Shown piece by piece: positions 1-7,764 of a stretch of DNA of 64,000 bases. This stretch comes from Archangium violaceum Cb vi76. GTDB lineage: Bacteria > Myxococcota > Myxococcia > Myxococcales > Myxococcaceae. The DNA lies in contig NZ_JPMI01000216.1 of NCBI RefSeq assembly GCF_000733295.1, positions 1-64,000 on the forward strand. Reading direction: 5' to 3'. Each line of letters begins with the position of its first letter. Position 1 is the stretch's first letter. The notes below the pieces were generated by a model. That model saw only the letters and a program-made list of their open reading frames with translations, searched no databases and was not told the DNA's origin. A program made the position numbers and the translations under genes.

Positions 1-3000
1 ACGCTCCGGTCATCGTCGGGGTCGAGCGGGTCGCGCTCGCCCGGGTCGAGTTTGCCGTCGCGGTTCGAGTCCTCGATGCCATCGGCCACGCTGCCGTCGT
101 CGGTGTCGGAGTCGAGCGGGTTCGTCGTGGTGGCGGTGTCCTGATCGGGCTGGAAGATGGACAAGTTGGTGCCCGAGCCCTGGGGCGTGTCCAGGCCCAG
201 TTCGGTGCCGTCCTGGAGGCCATCACCATCGGTGTCCTTGTTGCGCGGGTCGGTCTCGCCCGGGTCCACGTAGCCGTCGCAGTTGGCGTCCTCGTTGCCG
301 TCCAGGATGCCGTCGTCGTCGGAGTCGTCATCGTTCGGATCCGTACCGGTGGCCGTCTCGATGCTGTCGGCGATGCCGTCCTTGTCGGTGTCGACGCCGA
401 TGAGCCAGGTGTAGGTGGCCGGCGTGGGGTCCACGACGCCGCCATAGGTCCGGGCGCGCACGGCGAAGGTGTGACGGCCGTCGGTCAGGTCCGTGTAGTT
501 CTTCGGGGTGCTGCATGGCACGAAGGTCCGCCCATCGAGGCTGCAGTCGTAGCCGCCGATGTCGAACCGGCCCGGGGAATCGAAGGTGAAGGAGATGGTG
601 GTGCTGCGGGTCTCGGCCTCCGGCGGGGTGATGGTGAGGATGCGCGTATCCGGCGGCTTCGCGTCGATGGTGAAGGGGACGCTGGTGGAGGAGCTGGTGT
701 TGCCCGCCGCGTCCTTCGCCGTGGCGCTGACGGTGTGCGGGCCGTCCGTGAGCGGAGTCGGTGCCGGGAACGACCAGTTGCCCGCGCTGTCCGCGACCAC
801 CCGGCCAATCACCTTGCCATCCACGCTCACGATGACCGTGGCGTTGGGCTCGGCGGTACCGGTGAACAGGGGCCGCTGGATGGTGAGCACGGCGCCCGAG
901 GTGGGCGCGGTGATGACGGGCGGGTTGGGGGCCACCGAGTCCACCGTGAAGGTGGTGCTCGCCGGCTGGCTCGGGGTGCCCGTGCCGTCCGTGGCGATCG
1001 CGTTGACGGTGTGGGGGCCCTCGCCCAGCGGCGTGGTGCCCGTGCAGGACCAGTTACCAGAGGAGTCCGTGGTCGCGGTGCACAGCTCCGTGCCGCCCGA
1101 GTTCCTCACGGTCACCGTGGTGCCCGGCAGGGCCGTGCCGGTGTACGTGGGCGTGTTGTCGTTGGTGATGGAGCCATTGGCCGGCGTGGTGATGACGGGC
1201 TTCGGGACGATGGCCACCTCGATGCGCGTGGGGCCGCTGCCGGCCGGGCTGCGCGAGGGCGTCGTCACCGGGTCGATGCCCAGCAGGCCGCCCGCGGTGA
1301 TGAAGGCCTGGTTCTCCACCGAGCCCGTGGTGGTGGTCTTGACCTGCATCCGGAAGGAGATGCTGGTGCTCTCGCCCACATCCCCCGGGGCCACGATGCC
1401 CCGGATGGTGCCGCCCGCGGAGGACGTGGCGCCCGTGCCCAGGTACACGGTGATGGAGTGGGTGGCCGAGTCGTAGAACGCGGTGTCATCCCCCTTGGCA
1501 TCGGTGCGCGGGCCCGGCGCGGCGGTGTCGCTCGCCGCCACCGTGAGGAGCTGGATGGACTCCGGCACGTAGTCGAGCAGCGCGGGCAGCGGATCCGTGA
1601 GGACCGTGTCGCGCGAGTGGTCATCGCCCACGTTGCGGGTGGTGATGGTGTACTCGAGGATGTCGCCCGGGCGGACCGTCCCGTCGGCGCGGGTGATGTT
1701 GCGCACGGACTTGAGGGTGTTGGTGAAGTCCGGGGCCTGGGTGGTGATGGAGGTGATGAAGCCGCCCAGCCAGAACTTGTCGCCGCTGGTGTTGACCTTC
1801 ACCGTGGCCGTCTTGGCGCCCGCGGCCACCGTGACGTCCACCACGTCCAGGTCCATGCCGGACAAGCTGCCGGGCGTGCCGGTGAGCTGGGGACGGTCAT
1901 ACCGGTGGCTGATGGGCAGGGTGTCGAGCACCCCGTCGGCGCCGGTGGGAACGCCGGTCAGCGGCGTGTCGGTGCGCACGCCGGTCCTGTTGGTGGTCCA
2001 CGAGCGCGTGCTGTTGAAGAAGTTGTTGGGCGGGTTGAGGTCGTTGCTGAGCAGCGTGCCGTTGAACTCGAACGTGTCGTTGATGTCCGGCGCCGGGTCA
2101 TCACCCTCGAAGGCGATGACGCCCAGCTTGGCGTCCTGGGCATACGTCGGCACGTGGAAGCCCGCCAGCGAGATGGTGGTGCCGGGCGTGCCCGCCACCA
2201 CGCGCATGCTGTCGAAGAGCTTCAGGTGCCGCTTGGTGATGGAGCCCGGCTCCTCGTAGAAGACCACCATCCACCAGGCGTCGAAGAGGTACTCGCCCGT
2301 CGTGGTGTCGAAGGGGATGGCCTGCACGTCACTGACCTGGTAGACGCCCGGGCCGTACGCCTTCACCAGCTCCGTGATGTCCGCCGTGGACTGGTACTGG
2401 TACTCCGTGCCCGGGTCCTGCTGGAAGGCGTAGTCGTCGGCGGTGAGGAACTTCTCGAAGCCGGCCACGCCCGAGCGCGACACCGTGGCGGTCAGGTCCG
2501 GCGCGGCGATCATGTCACCGGCGGACGAGTTGAAGCGGGTGGCCGCCCAGTAGATGCGCGCGTGCGCCACGCGGGCCCCGGGGGGCAGGGTGAGCACCGC
2601 CTGGCTGCGGGCGTGCAGGGGATTGGCCGGTGCCGGCGCGCTGCCGTCAGGCGGGAGGTAGGGACTGGTGACGGCCCCGGTGTTCTCGAGCGTCCAGTCG
2701 TTCAGGGTCCAGAAGAAGTCCGGGGAGGTGTCACGGCCGGAGCAGGTCCGCTCGCCGTAGACGAACTCGTTCGGCGGCATCCTCCCGGTGAGCGGCCGCG
2801 GCGTGGTGCTGCGGCAGTCCTGGCCGAGCGTGTTGCCGATGAGCGCGAAGTTGCCGTACAGGTCGGCCGTGTAACGCAGCTTGGGGTCCGCGTTGTTGGT
2901 GGGTGTCTGGGCCCGGGCGCTGCCGGCCGTCAGCAGCACCGCGAGGGCGAGCAGCAGTGCCGGCGCGCCCTTCAGCGGCGCGAGGCTCCGGCTCTCGGTG

Positions 3001-3026
3001 GGGAGTGGCGGTACGTGATTTCTCAT
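1..3026 (-). CDS. Large secreted surface protein with DUF11-like, Ig-like and TSP3 calcium-binding repeats (C-terminus outside window)
   Basis: The reading frame opens at ATG 3026 and stays open to the window edge (about 1008 residues visible), so the C-terminus is missing. A positively charged start and a hydrophobic stretch ending AGSARA (about residues 17-40) form a signal peptide. The next 350 residues resemble the secreted domain of many myxobacterial surface proteins (ARIYWAA, ITELVKAYGPGVYQV, WWMVVFYEEPG). A DUF11-type repeat follows (about 400-560; VRPGDILEYTITTRN), then Ig-like repeats near 612 and 702 (PVITTPANGS, PPVITAPTSG), an HYR/FN-like module near 790, and Asp-rich thrombospondin-type-3 repeats from about 875 (DTDKDGIADS, DSDDDGILDG, DTDGDGLQDG) that should bind calcium. 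Proteins of this build are sometimes annotated AgmC-like (gliding motility); that link is only possible here. It probably acts outside the outer membrane. Confidence 0.85.
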   Translation of the reverse strand, partial: MRNHVPPLPTESRSLAPLKGAPALLLALAVLLTAGSARAQTPTNNADPKLRYTADLYGNFALIGNTLGQDCRSTTPRPLTGRMPPNEFVYGERTCSGRDTSPDFFWTLNDWTLENTGAVTSPYLPPDGSAPAPANPLHARSQAVLTLPPGARVAHARIYWAATRFNSSAGDMIAAPDLTATVSRSGVAGFEKFLTADDYAFQQDPGTEYQYQSTADITELVKAYGPGVYQVSDVQAIPFDTTTGEYLFDAWWMVVFYEEPGSITKRHLKLFDSMRVVAGTPGTTISLAGFHVPTYAQDAKLGVIAFEGDDPAPDINDTFEFNGTLLSNDLNPPNNFFNSTRSWTTNRTGVRTDTPLTGVPTGADGVLDTLPISHRYDRPQLTGTPGSLSGMDLDVVDVTVAAGAKTATVKVNTSGDKFWLGGFITSITTQAPDFTNTLKSVRNITRADGTVRPGDILEYTITTRNVGDDHSRDTVLTDPLPALLDYVPESIQLLTVAASDTAAPGPRTDAKGDDTAFYDSATHSITVYLGTGATSSAGGTIRGIVAPGDVGESTSISFRMQVKTTTTGSVENQAFITAGGLLGIDPVTTPSRSPAGSGPTRIEVAIVPKPVITTPANGSITNDNTPTYTGTALPGTTVTVRNSGGTELCTATTDSSGNWSCTGTTPLGEGPHTVNAIATDGTGTPSQPASTTFTVDSVAPNPPVITAPTSGAVLTIQRPLFTGTAEPNATVIVSVDGKVIGRVVADSAGNWSFPAPTPLTDGPHTVSATAKDAAGNTSSSTSVPFTIDAKPPDTRILTITPPEAETRSTTISFTFDSPGRFDIGGYDCSLDGRTFVPCSTPKNYTDLTDGRHTFAVRARTYGGVVDPTPATYTWLIGVDTDKDGIADSIETATGTDPNDDDSDDDGILDGNEDANCDGYVDPGETDPRNKDTDGDGLQDGTELGLDTPQGSGTNLSIFQPDQDTATTTNPLDSDTDDGSVADGIEDSNRDGKLDPGERDPLDPDDDRS

Positions 3027-3306
3027 AGGTGCCACGAGGGACTCGGGGGTGGAGAAGGACCGGGACGCCCCCTGTGCAAACTCGACGCCATCGGCCGTTC
3101 GGGTGTTCAGCTTAGGTCACTTTGATTCCCGGCCGCGAATTTCGAGCCCTCGCTCGCCTGCTCTTCCTGGGGCGGCGGTTGCGACTACAAGCATGTGGCG
3201 GAGGGAGGCGTGCTTCCCGAGGGGGCGGGGGAGCGTGGCGGAACGCCTCTGTGGCGAAACGCCACGCCACACCCATGGGGCGGCCCACCTGATATGAGCG
3301 GCGCCC

Positions 3307-4092
3307 ATGAGCATGATGAGCTGGCTGCTGTGGATGGTCCTCTCCTCGCTGACGGGCAGCCCGGTGCTGTCCGGCCTGGCGGTGCTGGCCCTGGTGATCC
3401 TGGTGGATCGCTACACGGTGGGAATCCTCCCCAGCCCGCTGAGGGCCATGGGCCGGTGGCAGCGGGCCTCCAAGCTGCAGCGGCTGCTGCGGTCCAACCC
3501 GCATGACCGGCGGGCGCGCTACGAGCTGGCGGACCTGTGGGTGCGGCGGGGGAAGTACGCGGCGGCGGTGGAGGTGCTCAAGCCGAACCTGGAGGCGGGT
3601 GACGACGATGTGGGGACGCTGTTCCTGCTGGGGGTGGCGTACCTGGGGGCGGGTGACGCGGCGCGGGGTGAGCTGTTGCTGGACGAGGCGGCGAAGCAGG
3701 AGCCGGGCTACCAGATGGGGGCGGTGGACCTGGAGCGCGGGCGCTTCCGGCTGGCGCGCGGGGACACGAAGGGCGCCATCGAGGCCCTGAAGGGCCTGTG
3801 CGAGGCGCGGCAGGGGACGGTGGAGGGGCGGGTGCTGCTGGCCCGGGCCCTGGACAAGAGCGGCCGGGACGCGGACGCGGCGCTCCTGCGCGAGGAGGCC
3901 TGGAAGGAGTACGTGGCCGCTCCCAGCTTCCAGCGGCGCCGGGAGCGCCTGTGGGCCTGGCGGGCACGCCCCAGCCGGCCCCTGGCCTACGGGGTGGCCC
4001 TGGTGGCGGTGCTCGCCCTCGGCCTCTCCGTGTTGAGCCGGGTGACGGCCCCCGAGCCCTCGCCGGACGGCTACGGCTTCTACGACGAGTAA
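3307..4092 (+). CDS. Membrane-anchored tetratricopeptide-repeat protein
   Basis: 261 residues. An N-terminal hydrophobic segment (about residues 4-32) is followed by TPR-like helical pairs from about 60 to 190 (RARYELADLWVRRGKYAAAV, VGTLFLLGVAYLGAGDAARG, RGRFRLARGDTKGAIEAL). A second hydrophobic segment near the C-terminus (about 228-246, YGVALVAVLALGLSVLS) is followed by a short tail. TPRs bind partner proteins; no catalytic motif is visible. ATG codons at 3307, 3313 and 3316 compete and none has a strong ribosome site; the first is used. The next gene starts 21 bases downstream on the same strand and also carries TPR-like repeats, so the two may be co-transcribed. Specific role unknown. Confidence 0.8.
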   Translation: MSMMSWLLWMVLSSLTGSPVLSGLAVLALVILVDRYTVGILPSPLRAMGRWQRASKLQRLLRSNPHDRRARYELADLWVRRGKYAAAVEVLKPNLEAGDDDVGTLFLLGVAYLGAGDAARGELLLDEAAKQEPGYQMGAVDLERGRFRLARGDTKGAIEALKGLCEARQGTVEGRVLLARALDKSGRDADAALLREEAWKEYVAAPSFQRRRERLWAWRARPSRPLAYGVALVAVLALGLSVLSRVTAPEPSPDGYGFYDE

Positions 4093-4113
4093 TCCTGCTA
4101 AGCTGCGACTTCC

Positions 4114-5685
4114 ATGTTTCCGACCCCCGCCCAGGTCCTGAGGCAGCGCGAGGGGGCGCTCGCCGAGACTCCATTCCCCCTGCTGCTGCACGCGCTGGCC
4201 ATCGAGGAGCGCACGTGCACGCTGGAGCTGAAGGTGCGCCAGCGCGAGAAGCGCATCACCTTCGAGGACGGCGCGCCGGTGGCGTGCTCCAGCAACCTGC
4301 TGCACGAGACGCTGGGCAAGTTCCTGGTGGAGAAGGGGAAGCTGTCCGAGGTGGACTACCAGAAGGCGCTGGCGGAGAGCGTCCAGACGGAGGTGCCCAT
4401 CGGGGGGCTGCTGGTGCAGAAGGGGCTCATCAGCCCGTTCGACCTGTACAAGCAGATGCAGGCGAACATGGCGCTGAAGCTGCTGGACTGCTTCCGGTGG
4501 ACGGACGCGCGCTTCCGGCTCATCGCGGACATCGAGCCGCCGGACACCAGCGTGCGGATGAACACGTCGCAGCTCATCCTCACGGGCATCTCCACGATGA
4601 TGCCCTTCGACGAGGTGGCCACGCACTTCACCTTCACGGATGACCGGCACTTCGCGCAGGTGCCGGGCGTGGAGGGGCCGAGGCTGTCCTCGAAGGACGC
4701 GCGGCTGTTCCAGGCGCTGCGCTTCCGGCCCACCTTCACGGAGCTGCAGCAGCGCTCGGGGCTGGACACGGATGCCACGCTGCGCCGGCTCTACGCCTTC
4801 TGCCTGCTGGGGCTGGCGGACTTCGCGGAGGAGGTGGACAAGCGTCCGCAACCTGCGCCCTCGGCGGTGGCCGCGGCGCCCATGCCGGGACCGGCGCTGA
4901 CGCCGATGCCGGGCTCGCTCGAGACGGTGGATGTGGCGGCCCTGGCCCCGGCGGCCACGGGGCTGCCGTTCTCGGACGAGGACGAGGCGGTGAAGAACGC
5001 GCTGCTGAGTGCCTTCATGTCGCACCGCGGCCAGGATCCCTTCGACTTGCTGGGGGTGCCGGAGGACGTGCAGCCGGTGGCGCTGCGCAAGGCGTTCCTG
5101 GCGCTGACGGACAAGTTCTCGCCGCTGCGGTTCCAGACGGCGGACCTGAAGGAGAAGGCGGAGGGGCTGTTGGTGGGGTACGCGAGGGCGTACGGGGCGC
5201 TGTCGGAGGTGGAGCAGGCGGCGCTGTGGCGCAAGCGGAGGGCGGCGGCGCGGGAGAAGAAGGTGGGGACGGGGCGGCCGTCCACGGCGGAGCAGTTCCG
5301 CATCCGGACGGACCTGCTGGACGCGAGCACGCAGTACGACGAGGCGCGCAAGCGGCTGAAGGCGGAGAACTACGCGGGCGCCTTCGAGTACTTCGAGTAC
5401 GCGTGCGACATCGACCCCAAGCCGCTGTACCGGGCGTACCGGGCGTGGGCGCGCTACCTGATGAAGCCGGAGGCGCACGGGAAGCTGGCGCTCCAGGAGC
5501 TGCTGGACGTGGTGAAGCAGGAGCCCGGGTGCGAGGAGGCGTGGTTCTTCACGGGCGAGGTGTCGCGCGGCGAGGGCCAGTGGGCGCAGGCGGAGGATGC
5601 GTACCGCAAGGCCTTCAAGCTCAACCCGAAGAACCGGCAGTACGTGGACCTCATCCAGGACACGATGAAGCGCGTGAAGCGCTGA
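4114..5685 (+). CDS. DUF4388 (PatA-N-like) protein with J-domain-like and TPR regions
   Basis: 523 residues. The first 150 residues match the DUF4388 style found in many delta-proteobacterial regulators (ITFEDGAPVACSSNLLHETL, LGKFLVEKGKLSEVDYQKAL, IGGLLVQKGLISPFDLYKQM). A Pro/Ala linker follows (about 245-290). Residues about 308-370 (DPFDLLGVPEDVQPVALRKA, LLVGYARAYGALSEVEQA) look like a J domain but lack the HPD tripeptide needed to stimulate Hsp70. The C-terminal third contains TPR-like repeats (LDASTQYDEARKRLKAENYA, PLYRAYRAWARYLMK, GEVSRGEGQWAQAEDAYRKA). It is likely a cytoplasmic scaffold or regulator rather than an enzyme. It follows the TPR gene closely and faces the TetR gene tail to tail. 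Confidence 0.8.
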   Translation: MFPTPAQVLRQREGALAETPFPLLLHALAIEERTCTLELKVRQREKRITFEDGAPVACSSNLLHETLGKFLVEKGKLSEVDYQKALAESVQTEVPIGGLLVQKGLISPFDLYKQMQANMALKLLDCFRWTDARFRLIADIEPPDTSVRMNTSQLILTGISTMMPFDEVATHFTFTDDRHFAQVPGVEGPRLSSKDARLFQALRFRPTFTELQQRSGLDTDATLRRLYAFCLLGLADFAEEVDKRPQPAPSAVAAAPMPGPALTPMPGSLETVDVAALAPAATGLPFSDEDEAVKNALLSAFMSHRGQDPFDLLGVPEDVQPVALRKAFLALTDKFSPLRFQTADLKEKAEGLLVGYARAYGALSEVEQAALWRKRRAAAREKKVGTGRPSTAEQFRIRTDLLDASTQYDEARKRLKAENYAGAFEYFEYACDIDPKPLYRAYRAWARYLMKPEAHGKLALQELLDVVKQEPGCEEAWFFTGEVSRGEGQWAQAEDAYRKAFKLNPKNRQYVDLIQDTMKRVKR

Positions 5686-5719
5686 GCTCACTGGAGACGG
5701 ACCTGCCCATGCTTCCCGG

Positions 5720-6346
5720 TCAGGCCCGGGTGCCGCGCGGCTTCCGGGCTGGGGCCGGCGGGCGCTCCGGCTTCATGCGGATGCCGTCGAGAATCACTCC
5801 CAGCATGCGGGGGTAGAGCTGCTCCGCGGTGATCTCCAGCTCCTCGAGCACGTCTGGCCGCAGGAGCTGGTCCACCAGGGTGAGCATCATGCGGACGACG
5901 AGCCGGGGCTCCACGTCCGCGCGCAGCGCACCGGCCTTCACCCCCGCCGCGAGGAACGCACCGAAGCGCGCCTGCACCGACTCGCGCCGCAGCTCCGCCA
6001 GCTTCTGCCAGAGCATGGGGGCGTCCCGCTGGAGATCCCGCAGCAGCGTGGCCGAGCTCCCGTAGCGGCCCGCCAGCGTGCGGACGAAGGTCTCCAGCCG
6101 CACGCCGAACTCCACCCGCTCGTCCTCGACGATGGCCTGCAGCGCCGCACCGAGGCGTGCGAGGCCGGTCTCGATGACCACCTCGCCCAGCGCCTCCTTG
6201 CTGGAGAAGTGCCGGTAGAGCGTCTTCTTGCTCATCCGCAGCTCGGTGGCGAGCTCATCCATCGTCACGCGCGAATAGCCGTGGGTGAGGAAGAACTGCT
6301 CGGCCTTCTCCAGGATGCGGGTGCGTGCCTCGTCCGCTTCCGTCAC
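5720..6346 (-). CDS. TetR/AcrR-family transcriptional regulator
   Basis: 208 residues. The N-terminal 55 residues carry the TetR helix-turn-helix (ILEKAEQFFLTHGYSRVTMD, LATELRMSKKTLYRHFSSKE); the rest is the helical ligand-binding and dimer domain, without an obvious ligand signature. Translation starts at GTG 6346, which overlaps the TGA of the upstream P450 gene (GTGA), so the two are translationally coupled and co-transcribed. The palindrome at 7706-7742 in front of the P450 gene is the obvious operator for autoregulation. A lipid or hydrophobic P450 substrate may be the inducer, but this is inferred from context only. Confidence 0.93.
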   Translation of the reverse strand: MTEADEARTRILEKAEQFFLTHGYSRVTMDELATELRMSKKTLYRHFSSKEALGEVVIETGLARLGAALQAIVEDERVEFGVRLETFVRTLAGRYGSSATLLRDLQRDAPMLWQKLAELRRESVQARFGAFLAAGVKAGALRADVEPRLVVRMMLTLVDQLLRPDVLEELEITAEQLYPRMLGVILDGIRMKPERPPAPARKPRGTRA

Positions 6347-7680
6347 GCGAGGGCTCCCTGGCGAGGCCCCTCGTACACCATTCCCACGCCGCCGCCGGGG
6401 CCGATGGTGACGTTGCGGCGCACCGGGCGCTCTGGCGTGTCGCTCGCGAGCGAGAAGCGGTGCACGGCCAGCAGCGTGCCCAGGACGATGCGCATCTCGT
6501 ACTGCGCGAAGGCCGCTCCGATGCAGCGACGCGCGCCGCCGCCGAAGGGCAGGTACTCGAAGGGCGAGTACTTGCGCTCGAGGAAGCGCTCGGGGCGGAA
6601 GCGCTCCGGCTCGGGGTAGGTGGCCGGGTCCACGTGCGCCAGGGCGATGGCGGCCATGAGGGCGGTGCCGGGTGGCAGCTCGCGCCCGCGCAGGGTGAAG
6701 GGCGCCACGGTGCGGCGGCCCACCACCGCGACGATGGGATGGAGGCGCAGCGACTCGTCACACACCGCGGTGAGGTAGGGCAGCTTCGCGAGCGCCTCCG
6801 GGTCGGGCACCGGGCCCAGCGGGGCCAGCTCCTCCAGCAGCCGCTGCTTCGTCTCGGGGATGCGGTGCAGGTGGTAGAGGGCCCAGGCCATGCCGATGGC
6901 CGTCGTCTCGTGGCCGGCGATGAGCAGGGTGCGCAGCTCGTCCTTCAGCTCCGCGTCCGTCATGGGCTGGCCGTCCTCGTCCCGCGCGGTGAGCAGCAGG
7001 CTGAGGATGTCGGTGTGGCCGGCCTCGTGTCCACGCCGGGTGGTGAGGTCCTCCGTCAACAACTGGTCCAACTCCGTCACGTAGCGCTGGAAGCGCGCCC
7101 AGGGGCCCATGCCGCCGAAGGAGCGGCGCAGCGGCACCGCCATCATCAGCAGCGGCGTATACGCCTCCATGTAGCCCGCCAGCACCTCGCGGTAGCGCCG
7201 TACGCGCTCCGGCTCCTCGATGCCGAAGACGGCGCGGATGATGACCTCGAGCGAGATGGACTGGGTGAGCTCCTGGGCGCGGAAGGGGCCGCCCGGGCGC
7301 AGCGTCTCCACCGCGCGCAGGGTGAGCTCCTGCATGAGCTGCCCATAGGCGCGCATGCGCTCGCCATGGAAGGGGGGCATGAGCAGCTTGCGCTCGCGCT
7401 TGTGGCGCTGCCCGCCCATCAGCAGCAGCGAGTTGTCTCCCACCGCGGGCGCCAGGGGGAGCTGGCCCAGCGGCTCGAAGGTGGCGGGGTCCGCGCTGAA
7501 GATGTCGCGGATGCCCTCCGGGTTTCCCGTGATGACCACGTTGCCCACCGGCAGCGGCGCGGTGAACGGATCTCCGTAGCGCTCGCGGCAATCGACGAAG
7601 AAGCGGGTGACGTCCCGGATGAAGCGGAACGTCTGCACCGGGGTGATGCGAGGCCCGGACGGCAGTTGCGGGGTGCTCAT
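6343..7680 (-). CDS. Cytochrome P450 monooxygenase
   Basis: 445 residues, normal bacterial P450 length, without a signal peptide and probably soluble. The I-helix oxygen-activation motif is AGHETTAIG, the K-helix ExxR is ESLRLHP, and the heme-binding loop FGGGARRCIG contains the ligand Cys386. An intact PERFRPERF meander region is also visible. It inserts one oxygen atom into an organic substrate using electrons from a ferredoxin or reductase that is not encoded nearby. The only partner is the overlapping TetR gene, which suggests substrate-induced expression. The sequence resembles bacterial P450s acting on fatty acids or terpenoids (CYP110-like), but the substrate cannot be deduced. Confidence 0.95.
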   Translation of the reverse strand: MSTPQLPSGPRITPVQTFRFIRDVTRFFVDCRERYGDPFTAPLPVGNVVITGNPEGIRDIFSADPATFEPLGQLPLAPAVGDNSLLLMGGQRHKRERKLLMPPFHGERMRAYGQLMQELTLRAVETLRPGGPFRAQELTQSISLEVIIRAVFGIEEPERVRRYREVLAGYMEAYTPLLMMAVPLRRSFGGMGPWARFQRYVTELDQLLTEDLTTRRGHEAGHTDILSLLLTARDEDGQPMTDAELKDELRTLLIAGHETTAIGMAWALYHLHRIPETKQRLLEELAPLGPVPDPEALAKLPYLTAVCDESLRLHPIVAVVGRRTVAPFTLRGRELPPGTALMAAIALAHVDPATYPEPERFRPERFLERKYSPFEYLPFGGGARRCIGAAFAQYEMRIVLGTLLAVHRFSLASDTPERPVRRNVTIGPGGGVGMVYEGPRQGALA

Positions 7681-7705
7681 GGCTCGTCCTCCTGGGAACG
7701 GCGCT

Positions 7706-7742
7706 GGAAACCGAGGAAACTATAAAAGTTTCCCGAGTTTCC
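7706..7742. promoter_or_regulatory. Palindromic TetR operator covering the P450-tetR promoter
   Basis: Two 16-bp arms, GGAAACCGAGGAAACT (7706-7721) and AGTTTCCCGAGTTTCC (7727-7742), are inverted repeats matching at 13 of 16 positions around an AT-rich 5-bp centre. The site lies 26 bp upstream of the P450 start and the TATAAA at its centre could be part of the promoter. Symmetry, size and position fit a TetR dimer or dimer-of-dimers operator; the assignment to the adjacent regulator is inferred. Confidence 0.75.
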
Positions 7743-7764
7743 GGCAACCCTTCCTGGGCACGGG

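Noticed and set aside
471-3125. Long plus-strand open frame (884 codons) opposite the surface protein
   Set aside because: Arg/Gly/Ala/Val-rich translation without domains; the opposite frame has a signal peptide, Ig-like and TSP3 repeats. High GC keeps antisense frames open.
3112-5691. Long minus-strand frame (859 codons) opposite the TPR and DUF4388 genes
   Set aside because: Composition is Arg/Leu/Gln/His-rich shadow sequence; the plus-strand frames show family features.
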